Below, piece by piece: positions 55,254-63,884 of a DNA stretch of 64,000 bases; position 1 is the stretch's first letter, and every line of letters starts with the position of its first letter. A program made the position numbers and the translations under genes. The stretch covers positions 434,001-498,000 of the forward strand of contig NZ_QWBU01000004.1 in assembly GCF_003432075.1 (NCBI RefSeq). Direction: 5' to 3'. The stretch comes from Shinella sp. WSJ-2. Lineage in GTDB: Bacteria; Pseudomonadota; Alphaproteobacteria; Rhizobiales; Rhizobiaceae. The notes beneath the pieces are model-generated. The model was given only the letters and a program-made list of their open reading frames with translations. It made no database searches and was not told where the DNA came from.

Positions 55254-56357
55254 ATGACCGAACAGACCGCCACGCGCCTGAAGGCGCTGCGCCAGCGCAT
55301 GGCCGATACCGGCACCGGCCTCGTCGCCGTCGCGCCCGGCTCCCATATGGACTGGGTGCTGGGCTTCCACCCGCATCCCGACGAGCGGCCGTGCCTGCTG
55401 TTGATCGGCCCGGAAAAGGAGGCCTTCCTGATGCCGGCGCTGAATGCCGAGGGCACGCGCGAATTCACCGATATCGCCTTTCACAACTGGGCCGACGACC
55501 AAGGTCCGGCCGCCGCCCTCGCCGCAGCGCTCGCCGATATCGGCGCGGAAGCTCCCGGCCTTGTCGCGCTGGACGAAACCATGCGCGCGGATTTCGCACT
55601 GCTGCTGCTCGACGCGCTGCCGGTCGAAACGCGCCGCGACTTCACGCCCGCGACGCTCGGCGGTATTCGCATGCGCAAGGACGGCGCGGAATACGCCAAG
55701 CTGAAGATGAATGCCGGTATCGCCGACCGCGCCATGCAGGCCGCCTTCGCCGCTATCCGCCCCGGCATGACGGAGAAGGAGGTCGCCGCCGAGATCCGCG
55801 CGCATTTCTCCTCGGAAGGCGCTTCGCCGCAGTTCTGGATCGTCGGCGCGGGCGGCAACGGCGCCTTCCCGCACCATTCGGCGAGCGACAAGGTCGTGCA
55901 GGAAGGCGAGGCCGTCGTCATCGACATTGGCGGTCGCAAGGACGGTTTTCCCTCCGACATGACGCGCATGGCCGTCATCGGCACGGCACCGGAAGGCTAT
56001 GGCGAAATCCACGCCATCGTCGAAAAGGCCGTGCAGGCGGCGTTGAAGGCGGCAAAGCCCGGCGCCCGCGCCCGAGACGTCGATGCCGCCGCCCGCACGG
56101 TGATCGCCGACGCCGGCTACGGCGATTATTTCGTGCATCGCACCGGCCACGGCCTGGGCATCGACATCCACGAGCCGCCCTATATTACAGCCTCCTCGGA
56201 TACCGTACTGGAAGAGGGCATGGTGTTTTCCATCGAGCCCGGCATCTACCTGCCCGGCCGCTTCGGCATCCGACTGGAGGATATCGTGATCCTGCGCGCC
56301 GACGGCCCGGAAATCCTCTCCGCGCTGCCGCGCACCGTTCATGTCGTACCGGTCTGA
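55254..56357 (+). CDS. M24-family metallopeptidase (Xaa-Pro aminopeptidase/creatinase-like)
   Basis: 367 residues. N-terminal creatinase fold (about 1-140) and C-terminal pita-bread domain. All five metal ligands are visible: VIDIGG, PSDMTR, HRTGHGLGIDIHE, FSIEPGIY, IRLEDI. It cleaves an N-terminal residue preceding proline or an analogous imide bond (for example creatine or ectoine-type substrates). Same strand as the XRE-cupin regulator. The substrate is open. Confidence 0.9.
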   Translation: MTEQTATRLKALRQRMADTGTGLVAVAPGSHMDWVLGFHPHPDERPCLLLIGPEKEAFLMPALNAEGTREFTDIAFHNWADDQGPAAALAAALADIGAEAPGLVALDETMRADFALLLLDALPVETRRDFTPATLGGIRMRKDGAEYAKLKMNAGIADRAMQAAFAAIRPGMTEKEVAAEIRAHFSSEGASPQFWIVGAGGNGAFPHHSASDKVVQEGEAVVIDIGGRKDGFPSDMTRMAVIGTAPEGYGEIHAIVEKAVQAALKAAKPGARARDVDAAARTVIADAGYGDYFVHRTGHGLGIDIHEPPYITASSDTVLEEGMVFSIEPGIYLPGRFGIRLEDIVILRADGPEILSALPRTVHVVPV

Positions 56358-56368
56358 TTGTCAACGGA

Positions 56369-56396
56369 ACGGGGCGGCAGGCGAGTGCAGCCCCGT
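56369..56396 (+). terminator. Weak hairpin after the M24 gene
   Basis: ACGGGGC, 14-base loop, GCCCCGT, 12 bases past the M24 stop. It has no immediate U-run, so it is a possible attenuator before the flavin oxidoreductase gene. Confidence 0.4.
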
Positions 56397-56515
56397 CTAC
56401 AAGTGCCGTTTTGTGAACAATGCGTTCTCGTGCGGCACCTTTCCAAGCCCGGCGCAATGCACCATGTTCCGTCCAACACATCTTGTAACGGACGCTGAGC
56501 GTCGAGGCGGACATC

Positions 56516-57538
56516 ATGAAGAAAATCGGCTTTCTATCTTTCGGCCACTGGACACCCTCTTCGCAATCCCAGACCCGCTCGGCGGGCGATACGCTCCTCC
56601 AGTCGATCGACCTTGCGGTCGCCGCCGAAGAGCTGGGCGCTGACGGCGCCTATTTCCGCGTCCATCACTTCGCCCGCCAGCTCGCCTCGCCCTTCCCGCT
56701 GCTCGCCGCCGTCGGCGCGCGCACGAAGAAAATCGAGATCGGCACCGCCGTCATCGACATGCGCTACGAAAACCCGCTCTACATGGCGGAGGATGCCGGG
56801 TCGGCCGACCTCATCGCCGGTGGGCGCCTGCAACTCGGCATCAGCCGCGGCTCGCCCGAGCAGGTCATCGACGGCTGGCGCTATTTCGGCTACGAGCCGC
56901 AGGAAGGCATGAGCGACGCCGATATGGGCCGCCGCCACGCGGAGGTCTTCCTCGACGTGCTCAAGGGCGAAGGCTTCGCCCAGCCGAACCCGCGGCCGAT
57001 GTTCCCGAACCCGCCGGGCCTGCTGCGTCTCGAGCCGCATTCCGAAGGTCTGCGCGAGCGTATCTGGTGGGGCGCCGGCTCCAATGCCACGGCCGTCTGG
57101 GCCGCCCAGCATGGCATGAACCTGCAAAGCTCGACCCTCAAGGACGACGAGACGGGCGAGCCCTTCCATGTCCAGCAGGCCGCACAGATCCGCGCCTATC
57201 GCGAGGCCTGGAAAGAAGCCGGTCACAGCCGCACGCCGCGCGTCTCGGTGAGCCGCAGCATCTTCGCCCTGGTCGACGACCGCGACCGCGCCTATTTCGG
57301 CCGGGGCGGCAAGGAAGAGGATTCGATCGGCTTCATCGACGACAAGACCCGCGCGATCTTCGGCCGCTCCTATGCCGACGAGCCGGACAGGTTGATCGCG
57401 CAGCTGGCTGCCGACGAGGCGATCCAGGAGGCCGACACGCTGCTGCTCACCGTGCCCAACCAGCTCGGCGTCGAATACAACGCCCATGTGATCGAGGCGA
57501 TTCTGAAGCACGTCGCGCCGGCACTGGGCTGGCGCTGA
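56516..57538 (+). CDS. LLM-class flavin-dependent oxidoreductase (luciferase-like)
   Basis: 340 residues, TIM-barrel flavin enzyme of the bacterial-luciferase family. The N-terminal barrel start KIGFLSFGHW, the EIGTAVIDMRYENPLYMAEDAGSAD segment and the LQLGISRGSPEQVIDGW segment are typical. It may oxidise a nitrogen- or sulfur-containing substrate with FMNH2. The ATG at 56516 is 158 bases downstream of the M24 gene, perhaps in the same transcript. It stops three bases from the convergent asnC-type stop. Confidence 0.88.
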   Translation: MKKIGFLSFGHWTPSSQSQTRSAGDTLLQSIDLAVAAEELGADGAYFRVHHFARQLASPFPLLAAVGARTKKIEIGTAVIDMRYENPLYMAEDAGSADLIAGGRLQLGISRGSPEQVIDGWRYFGYEPQEGMSDADMGRRHAEVFLDVLKGEGFAQPNPRPMFPNPPGLLRLEPHSEGLRERIWWGAGSNATAVWAAQHGMNLQSSTLKDDETGEPFHVQQAAQIRAYREAWKEAGHSRTPRVSVSRSIFALVDDRDRAYFGRGGKEEDSIGFIDDKTRAIFGRSYADEPDRLIAQLAADEAIQEADTLLLTVPNQLGVEYNAHVIEAILKHVAPALGWR

Positions 57539-57541
57539 CAA

Positions 57542-57976
57542 TCAAACGCGCTCGATGTCGCGGCGAAGCACGATGGAGGTCGTCAGGTCCTCCACATTGT
57601 CCATCGTCGCGACCTCGTCGCGCAGTTCGTTCAGTGCGTTGATCGAGCCGACTTCGACCTCGACCACGAGGTCGAGCTGACCGCTGACCGAGGACACCTT
57701 GCGCACCGCCGAAAAGCCGGCGAGCCGATCAAGCACGCCGATCGACGGCGTGCGCTTCAGCGTCACCAGCAGGAAGGCCTGGATCTGGCCGTCATCGAGC
57801 TGGCCGATATCCGCGCGATAGCCCCGGATGATGCCCGCCTTTTCCAGCCGCATGACGCGCTCGGTCGTCGCACTGCGCGACAGCCCGATGCGCCCGGCAA
57901 GCGACTTCATGGGGATGCGCGCTTCCTTCGTGAGGATGCTGAGGATCGTCCGGTCGATACTATCCGTGCCCTGCAT
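57542..57976 (-). CDS. Lrp/AsnC-family regulator
   Basis: 144 residues. N-terminal winged HTH (about 5-60, SLAGRIGLSRSATTERVMRLEKAGII) and the RAM/asnC ligand domain. ATG at 57976 with GAGAG upstream. It is divergent from the kinase/M23/aminotransferase fusion gene, which it most likely controls in response to an amino acid. Confidence 0.9.
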   Translation of the reverse strand: MQGTDSIDRTILSILTKEARIPMKSLAGRIGLSRSATTERVMRLEKAGIIRGYRADIGQLDDGQIQAFLLVTLKRTPSIGVLDRLAGFSAVRKVSSVSGQLDLVVEVEVGSINALNELRDEVATMDNVEDLTTSIVLRRDIERV

Positions 57977-58025
57977 GATGCCTCTCTCCGCTGCGCCGAC
58001 AAGATGACGGTTATTATATACAGAG

Positions 58026-58051
58026 TGCCGGCACAACCGGCATAATGCCGG
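58026..58051. promoter_or_regulatory. CCGGCA/TGCCGG repeat cluster, candidate Lrp/AsnC site
   Basis: TGCCGG (58026-58031), CCGGCA (58037-58042) and TGCCGG (58046-58051) alternate in orientation within 26 bases of the divergent AsnC/fusion-gene region, beside an AT-rich TTATTATATA stretch (58011-58020) that could hold a -10 element. Confidence 0.45.
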
Positions 58052-58102
58052 ATGCACCAAAGCGCCGTCCATGCAAATCTTCGCCTCGAAAAGAGGATTG
58101 CC

Positions 58103-61100
58103 ATGAACGACATGCTGAAGACGACCCCGGACTTTTCCCTCGACGCCGCAGCCGCCCTGCTCAAGCAGCACTATGGCCTTGCCGGCAAGCTCTCGCCCCT
58201 TGCGAGCGAGCGCGATCAGAATTTCAAGGTGGAAGCATCGGAGGGGACCTTCATCCTGAAGATCGTCAACGCCGCCGAGCCGGCGGTGGAGAGCGATTTC
58301 CAGACGGCGCTGCTCGCCCATCTCGGCGTCCATGCCGGCGATCTGCCGGTGCCGCATATTCGCCCGACGCTTTCGGGCGAAAGCCTCGCCACCACGACGA
58401 GCGCCCGCGGCACGGCGCACCGCGTCCGCCTCGTCAGCTGGGTCGAGGGGGAGCCGCTCGCCGAAACGGGCCGCAGCGAGGCCGCACTCGAATCGCTGGG
58501 GCACATGCTCGGCCGCTTCGACGCCGCCCTGAAAGGTTTCATGCATCCCGGCGCACTGCGCGATCTCGACTGGGATATCCGCACCGCCGGCCGCTCGTCG
58601 GGCCGCCTTTCGCATATCGCGGATACCGAAGACCGCGCCCTCGTCGAACGCTTCCTCAAGCGCTTCGCCACCATCGCGCCGCGTCTTGCGACGCTGCGCG
58701 CCGCCGTCATTCACAATGACGCCAACGACTGGAACGTGCTGGTCGATGCCGCCAACCATGACCGTATTTCCGGCCTGATCGATTTCGGTGATGCGCTGCA
58801 TACGCCGGTCATCGCGGAAGTAGCGATCGCCTCCGCCTATGCCGGTCTCGATCATGCCGACCCAATCGGCGCCGCCGCCGCCATTGCACGCGGTTTCCAT
58901 GCGGAATATCCGCTGCTCGAAGAGGAAGTCGATCTGCTCTTCGACCTGATTGCAGCACGCCTTGTCACCTCCGTCACCATGTCGGCCTCGCGCCGCGTCC
59001 ACGCCGAGGACAACCCCTATCTCGCGATCAGTGAGCGCCCGGCCTGGACGCTGCTGCGCAAGCTCGACCGCATGAACCCGCGCTTCGCCACCGCCATCCT
59101 GCGCAAGGCCTGCGGCTTCGAGGCCGTGCCCGGCGCCCGCGTGGTGGCCGCGTGGATCGAGGCGAACCGCAAGTCGCTCGCCCCCCTCCTCGAAAAGCCG
59201 GCCGCGACCTACCCGGCCGCCCTCGTGCCCTATGGCGACCCGACCCACCCGATGACCGTCGCCTCCGCCGCCGAACGCCCTGACGAGGCGCAGGCGATCT
59301 GGGACGCCTATTGCAGCGAGACCGGCGTCGAGCTCGGCATCGGCCCCTTCGCCGAGGCGCGCACGGTCTATGCCGGCGAAATGTTCGTCTCGCGCTTCAT
59401 CGAGGGCGCGCGCCGCACGCACCATCTCGGCTTCGACCTCTTCATGGCTGCCGGCACCAAAGTCTTCGCCCCGCTTGCCGCCACCGTCGTCAGCGTCGAG
59501 GTCGAAAAGGATCCGCTCGGCTATGGCTGCCTGATCGCGCTTCGCCACGAGCCGGAGGGCTGCCCGTCCTTCATCTCGCTCTGGGGCCATCTCGCCCATG
59601 AGGCCGTCAACCGTCTAAAGGCCGGCGACCGGCTTGAAGCCGGCGCGCTGGTCGGCGAAATGGGCGCACCGAAGGAAAACGGCGGCTGGGCGCCGCATCT
59701 CCACCTGCAGATCTCCACCGACACGACGCTGTCGGCCACCGAAATCCTCGGCGTCGGCGAGCCGCGTTATCTCGATGTCTGGGCGGAACTCTTCCCCAAT
59801 GCCCGCACCTTCGCCGGTGTCGCCAGGGAATTCTTCGAGCGCCAGGGTCGCTCGCACGAGGAGATCGTCAAGAAGCGGCGCGAACTGCTGCTGCCGAACC
59901 TCTCCATCTCCTATGACAAGCCGATCAAGTTCGTGCGCGGCGAAGGCGTCTGGCTGATCGATGACAGCGGCCGGGCCTATCTCGATTGCTTCAACAATGT
60001 CTGCCACATCGGCCATGCCCATCCGGCCGTAGTGGAGGCGATGGCCAGGCAGGCCGCGACGCTCAACACCAACACGCGCTACCTGCACGACAACATCGTC
60101 GCCTATGCCGAGCGCCTGACGGCAACGCTGCCGAAGGAGCTGACGGTCGCCGGCTTCGTCAACAGCGGCTCGGAGGCCAACAGCCTGGCGCTGCGCATGA
60201 TGCGCGCCCATACCGGCCGCGAAAACGCCATCACGCTCGACTGGTCCTATCACGGCACGACGCAGGAGCTGATCGACATCAGCCCCTACAAGTTCCGCCG
60301 CAAGGGCGGCAAGGGACCGAAGCCGCATATCCATATCGCCGCCGTGCCGGACAGCTACCGCGCGCCGGCGGACTGGCCTCTCGAAGAGCATGGCAAGTGC
60401 TTCGCCGAAAGCGTCGCCGAGCAGATCGCCGTCATGAAGGCCAAGGGCGAGGGTCCGGGCTTCTTCATCGCCGAATCCATCCCGAGCGTCGCCGGCCAGG
60501 TCTTCCTGCCGGAGGGGTATCTCAAGGAGGTCTACCGGCTGGTGCGTGAGGCGGGCGGTGTCTGCATCGCCGACGAAGTACAGGTCGGTTTCGGCCGTGT
60601 CGGCAGCCATTGGTGGGCCTTCGAGACGCAAGGCGTCGTGCCCGACATCGTCACCATGGGCAAGCCGATCGGCGACGGCCATCCGCTCGCCGCCGTCGTC
60701 ACGACCCGCGAGGTCACCGACAGCTTCAACAACGGCATGGAATATTTCAACACCTTCGGCGGCAACCCGGTCTCCTGCGCCGTCGGCCTTGCCGTGCTTG
60801 ATGTCATCGAGGGCCAGGACCTGCGCGGCAATGCGCTCGCCGTCGGCAACTACCTGATGGACGCCTTCCGCGACATGCAGACGCGTTACCAGGCGATCGG
60901 CGACGTGCGCGGCCTTGGCCTCTTCCTCGGCATCGAGCTCGTCACGGATCGCAAGACGAAGGCGCCCGCCACCGAGTTCGCCCGCGCCGTCTCCAACGGC
61001 GCACGCCGCCGCGGTGTGCTGATGGGCACCGAAGGCCCACATGACAACGTGCTGAAGATGCGCCCGCCGATGATCTTCTCGAAGCGCGACGCCGATCACC

Positions 61101-61153
61101 TCATCGCCGTGCTCGAGGAAACCTTCGCCGACGTCGAAAAGACGCTCGGCTAA
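58103..61153 (+). CDS. Trifunctional fusion: APH-type kinase, M23-like domain, class III aminotransferase/phospho-lyase
   Basis: 1,016 residues from the ATG at 58103 (AGAGG upstream). Residues about 1-330 are a kinase with HNDANDWN (His204, Asp206) and LIDFGDA. About 400-560 is an M23/LytM-like fold with HLGFD (His441-Asp445) and HLHLQ (His532/His534). About 600-1016 is a class III aminotransferase with DEVQVGFGR and PLP lysine TMGKPIGDG (Lys854). First and last parts match the separate proteins at 27.6 and 28.6 kb. The likely function is phosphorylation followed by PLP-dependent elimination of an amino alcohol. The middle domain's role is unclear; no signal peptide means it is cytoplasmic. 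Confidence 0.9.
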   Translation: MNDMLKTTPDFSLDAAAALLKQHYGLAGKLSPLASERDQNFKVEASEGTFILKIVNAAEPAVESDFQTALLAHLGVHAGDLPVPHIRPTLSGESLATTTSARGTAHRVRLVSWVEGEPLAETGRSEAALESLGHMLGRFDAALKGFMHPGALRDLDWDIRTAGRSSGRLSHIADTEDRALVERFLKRFATIAPRLATLRAAVIHNDANDWNVLVDAANHDRISGLIDFGDALHTPVIAEVAIASAYAGLDHADPIGAAAAIARGFHAEYPLLEEEVDLLFDLIAARLVTSVTMSASRRVHAEDNPYLAISERPAWTLLRKLDRMNPRFATAILRKACGFEAVPGARVVAAWIEANRKSLAPLLEKPAATYPAALVPYGDPTHPMTVASAAERPDEAQAIWDAYCSETGVELGIGPFAEARTVYAGEMFVSRFIEGARRTHHLGFDLFMAAGTKVFAPLAATVVSVEVEKDPLGYGCLIALRHEPEGCPSFISLWGHLAHEAVNRLKAGDRLEAGALVGEMGAPKENGGWAPHLHLQISTDTTLSATEILGVGEPRYLDVWAELFPNARTFAGVAREFFERQGRSHEEIVKKRRELLLPNLSISYDKPIKFVRGEGVWLIDDSGRAYLDCFNNVCHIGHAHPAVVEAMARQAATLNTNTRYLHDNIVAYAERLTATLPKELTVAGFVNSGSEANSLALRMMRAHTGRENAITLDWSYHGTTQELIDISPYKFRRKGGKGPKPHIHIAAVPDSYRAPADWPLEEHGKCFAESVAEQIAVMKAKGEGPGFFIAESIPSVAGQVFLPEGYLKEVYRLVREAGGVCIADEVQVGFGRVGSHWWAFETQGVVPDIVTMGKPIGDGHPLAAVVTTREVTDSFNNGMEYFNTFGGNPVSCAVGLAVLDVIEGQDLRGNALAVGNYLMDAFRDMQTRYQAIGDVRGLGLFLGIELVTDRKTKAPATEFARAVSNGARRRGVLMGTEGPHDNVLKMRPPMIFSKRDADHLIAVLEETFADVEKTLG

Positions 61154-61185
61154 GGCCTGAAACACCACATTTTCAAACCTGTCAG

Positions 61186-61208
61186 CCGGGGGAGCGTTCT
61201 CCCGGCCG
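61186..61208 (+). other. Hairpin in the leader of the amino-acid binding-protein gene
   Basis: A GC-rich near-palindrome (CCGGGGGAG, CGTT, CTCCCGG) between the fusion gene and the binding-protein gene, with one bulge. A possible mRNA processing or stabilising element. Confidence 0.4.
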
Positions 61209-61249
61209 GGAAGACGCATGCCAAAAAACCAATCAAGGAGGAGAACACC

Positions 61250-62257
61250 ATGAAGACGACAATTCTGGCCCTCGCGGCCGCAGCCTTTGCCGCCGGCACC
61301 GCCCATGCCGGCACGGTCGATGTCATCAAGGAGCGCGGCGAAGTGCGCTGCGGCGTCAGCCAGGGCGTGCTCGGATTTTCCGTACCGGACAAGAACGGCG
61401 TCTGGGGCGGCTTCGACGTCGATTTCTGCCGGGCGGTAGCTGCCGCCACCCTCGGCAACCCGGACAAGGTGGCCTATGTGCCGCTGTCCACCAAGGACCG
61501 CTTCACGGCGCTGCAATCGGGTGAAGTCGATCTTCTCTCGCGCCAGACGACCTGGACCTTATCGCGCGACACCGATCTCGGCATGAGCTTCGTCGGCGTC
61601 AACTACTATGACGGCCAGGCCTTCATGGTGAACAAGGAGGTCGGCGTGAAGAGCGTCAAGGAGATCTCCGGCGCCTCCGTCTGCACGGAAACCGGCACGA
61701 CGACCGAGCAGAACATGGCCGACTATTTCAGCGCCAACAAGATCGAATACCAGGTCATCGCCTTCGAAAAGCCGGACCAGACGATCCAGGCCTTCAACAC
61801 CGGCCGTTGCGACGTCTATTCGACGGATGCCTCCGCCCTCTACGCCCAGCGCCTGACGCTGAACGATCCCGACCGTTTCGTCGTGCTGCCCGAAGTCATC
61901 TCCAAGGAGCCGCTCGGCCCGGCCGTGCGCCAGGGCGACGACCAATGGTTCAAGGTCGTGCGCTGGACGCTGTTTGCGCTGATCGAGGCCGAGGAAATGG
62001 GCATCACCAAGGAAAATGCCGCTTCGCTTCTCGAAAGCGGCACGGTCGCGCAGAAACGCTTCCTCGGCATCGAAAACGAGGCCGGCAAGGCGCTGGGCCT
62101 CGATCCGAAATGGGCCTATCAGGCCGTCTCCGCCGTCGGCAACTATGGCGAGATCTTCGAACGCCATCTCGGCAAGGGCAGCCCACTCAAGATCGACCGC
62201 GGCCTGAACCGCCTGTGGAACGACGGCGGCCTGATGTATTCGCCACCAGCGCGCTAA
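61250..62257 (+). CDS. General amino-acid ABC substrate-binding protein (AapJ-like), without permease genes
   Basis: 335 residues. ATG at 61250 with AGGAGGAG upstream. Signal peptide ends at GTAHA (about residue 20). Family-3 features: GEVRCGVSQGVLGFSVPDKNGVWGGFDVDFCRAVAAAT at the mature N-terminus and a LLSRQTTWTLSRD segment, as in AapJ/BztA. It follows the fusion gene by 96 bases and should deliver its substrate, but no permease or ATPase gene follows; a terminator ends the transcript. Confidence 0.92.
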   Translation: MKTTILALAAAAFAAGTAHAGTVDVIKERGEVRCGVSQGVLGFSVPDKNGVWGGFDVDFCRAVAAATLGNPDKVAYVPLSTKDRFTALQSGEVDLLSRQTTWTLSRDTDLGMSFVGVNYYDGQAFMVNKEVGVKSVKEISGASVCTETGTTTEQNMADYFSANKIEYQVIAFEKPDQTIQAFNTGRCDVYSTDASALYAQRLTLNDPDRFVVLPEVISKEPLGPAVRQGDDQWFKVVRWTLFALIEAEEMGITKENAASLLESGTVAQKRFLGIENEAGKALGLDPKWAYQAVSAVGNYGEIFERHLGKGSPLKIDRGLNRLWNDGGLMYSPPAR

Positions 62258-62277
62258 GCCGCTCTATCGAAAATCGA

Positions 62278-62305
62278 CGCCGCGGATATCCTCCGCGGCG
62301 TTTTC
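62278..62305 (+). terminator. Rho-independent terminator after the binding-protein gene
   Basis: CGCCGCGGA, loop TATCC, TCCGCGGCG followed by TTTT: a perfect 9-base GC stem and short U-run, 20 bases past the stop. Confidence 0.88.
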
Positions 62306-62308
62306 CGT

Positions 62309-62460
62309 TCAAGTGGCGGCGATCAGCCGGCGCGTGTAGGGATGGACGGGCGCTTCGAAAATATCGCGCCGTCCTCCTCAACGACCTCACCGAAATATAT
62401 AATCAACACGCGGTAGCTCAAACATCCGTTTATTTCGTGGTCTTCAGCGTGCCGCCTAGT
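62309..62460 (-). pseudogene. C-terminal remnant of an Opp/Dpp-type ABC ATPase (frameshifted)
   Basis: Read on the minus strand, one frame gives YRVLIIYFGEVVEEDGA, then a shifted frame gives RDIFEAPVHPYTRRLIAAT ending at a TGA (62309-62311). Together these are the conserved C-terminal end of oligopeptide/dipeptide importer ATPases (usual form ...VMYFGEVVE...IFEAPVHPYTRRLL). At least one frameshift separates the pieces, and nothing recognisable of the ATP-binding domain precedes it. No partner genes are present. It is a decayed tail left after a deletion or rearrangement. Confidence 0.72.
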
Positions 62461-62880
62461 ATCTGCTCAAGCTCGTGCGCCGACCACCGCCGCCATTTGT
62501 CATGGACCAGAAACTGGAGCTGGTTCGATCCAGACGCCCGGAGCCCTTGGATAGGGCATTATCGTTGAAGGATCTCAATATGTCGGCGGCTGAACACGGC
62601 TCTTTACGAGCAAGATCACAGCGGTACCGACGTCTACCACAGTGCAATGATGCCGGCGGGAACGCAGCAGGAGAGAAAGCCGAGTAAAAACATGGCAAAA
62701 GCATTTCTGTAAAAGTTGCATTCCGCTTATGGTGATCATGCTATTTCAACTGCATAATCCTAGCTTTATTGGAATTTTAGCTTTCAAAAAGATACGAATT
62801 ATATTCCCGATTTTCCGATGCACGTGAAGCGCTGCGATTCCGCACTCGCAGTTCATCGTTGTGAATGTGGCCGGCCAATC
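62461..62880. other. AT-richer non-coding stretch
   Basis: About 420 bases with no gene that I can support. GC drops markedly at 62.68-62.83 kb (runs of TTTAGC and AAAAAGATACGAATTATA). Short reading frames exist on both strands (up to 82 codons) but lack ribosome sites and recognisable content. It lies between a decayed ABC gene and the ProC-like gene, so it looks like a rearrangement junction. Confidence 0.5.
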
Positions 62881-63666
62881 TCAGCGCGTCTGGATTCGAG
62901 CCAGGACGGCATCGAGCCCGTGTGACAGGGCGTCTAGGCCACCACTGTCGCCGTACTCCGCAAACATATGCTCATTGAGGCCGCCCTTGGTAGAATACTC
63001 ACGGCGGAGATCTGCCAGAGAGGTGGATGGATTGCGAAACGCGACCGTCGAGAGGCTTAGAAAGTGCTGTGCGAGATATCGACGCGCACTTTCTTGCGGC
63101 AGGCCCTTGGACTGCATCCATCCGACGATGTGATCCATGATTCCGAAATAGGAGCCCATCAATGCGCTTGCCACAGCGAGGATATCGAACTCCTCGATCG
63201 TCGCGCAGGCGACGGCCGTCCCCAACCGGGAAAAGAAGGCTTCAACGGCCGGGTCAGGAGGGAAGATCGTGGTAACGCCGCTACGGGTGGCAACGAATGG
63301 CAGCGGCACCGCACGCACGAGATTGACAGGAACGTCGATCAAGGCGCGCAGGGTCTCATGGTCGATCGTCGCGATCAGGCTGACAACCTTCTGGTTGGGC
63401 CGGAAACGGAGCGCGCGCACGACCTCTTCGGCGACATCAGGCCGGACCGCCAGGAAGAGCATATCCGCGACGTCGACCACATGCTGGTTGTCGGCAGCAA
63501 CCGTCACCTGAGGCGAGAGCGCTGCTAGATGTGCGGCGGTTTTTGCGGAGCGGGGCGATACGAAGATTTCGGGTGCCGGCTCGGCTCCGGAGACGATACC
63601 CGTCACGATTGCTTCGGTGATCGTGCCGGTGCCGATGAAACCAAGCCGGAGCTCTGGGAATGCCAT
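62881..63666 (-). CDS. Pyrroline-5-carboxylate reductase-like protein (ProC family)
   Basis: 261 residues. N-terminal dinucleotide site LGFIGTGTITEAIVTGI (ProC consensus GxGxMxxA, with Ile instead of Met), an LAVRPDVAEEV segment (equivalent to LAVKPQ) and a C-terminal dimerisation part. The late region with TKGGLNEHMF corresponds to the ProC signature but differs from the usual PGGTT form. So it is probably a divergent imino-acid or ketimine reductase rather than housekeeping ProC. It follows a 63-codon ORF with a six-base gap. Confidence 0.83.
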   Translation of the reverse strand: MAFPELRLGFIGTGTITEAIVTGIVSGAEPAPEIFVSPRSAKTAAHLAALSPQVTVAADNQHVVDVADMLFLAVRPDVAEEVVRALRFRPNQKVVSLIATIDHETLRALIDVPVNLVRAVPLPFVATRSGVTTIFPPDPAVEAFFSRLGTAVACATIEEFDILAVASALMGSYFGIMDHIVGWMQSKGLPQESARRYLAQHFLSLSTVAFRNPSTSLADLRREYSTKGGLNEHMFAEYGDSGGLDALSHGLDAVLARIQTR

Positions 63667-63672
63667 GAAAAG

Positions 63673-63864
63673 TCAATCCTCGACGGGATTATGAAAACCG
63701 GCCGGAAGCATGAAGCCCGACATTGACGCCGGCGGTTCCGCATGAGCCTCAGGCCGCGGCTTCGGGATCATCGAATGCGCCGCAACGACGGAGCGGATCG
63801 CTACGGGACGATAATTCCGCAAGAGGTCCGGTCGACACTCCTTCTCAGATGCCTTGCTGGTCAT
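63673..63864 (-). CDS. Small protein of unknown function upstream of the ProC-like gene
   Basis: 63 residues, ATG at 63864 with a strong GGGGGAGGA ribosome site. Composition is basic with a proline-rich second half; no membrane segment or known motif. It sits 20 bases after one gene's stop and six bases before the ProC-like start, so it fits an operon. I do not recognise it. Confidence 0.6.
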   Translation of the reverse strand: MTSKASEKECRPDLLRNYRPVAIRSVVAAHSMIPKPRPEAHAEPPASMSGFMLPAGFHNPVED

Positions 63865-63884
63865 GCCCGTTCCTCCCCCTGGCA

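Noticed and set aside
59615-61516. 633-codon open frame on the minus strand
   Set aside because: Antisense to the strongly supported fusion gene and the binding-protein gene; the composition is that of a reverse-frame shadow.
62475-62687. 70-codon plus-strand frame and an 82-codon minus-strand frame in the decayed segment
   Set aside because: No ribosome site, no recognisable content, and both overlap each other in AT-richer non-coding DNA.
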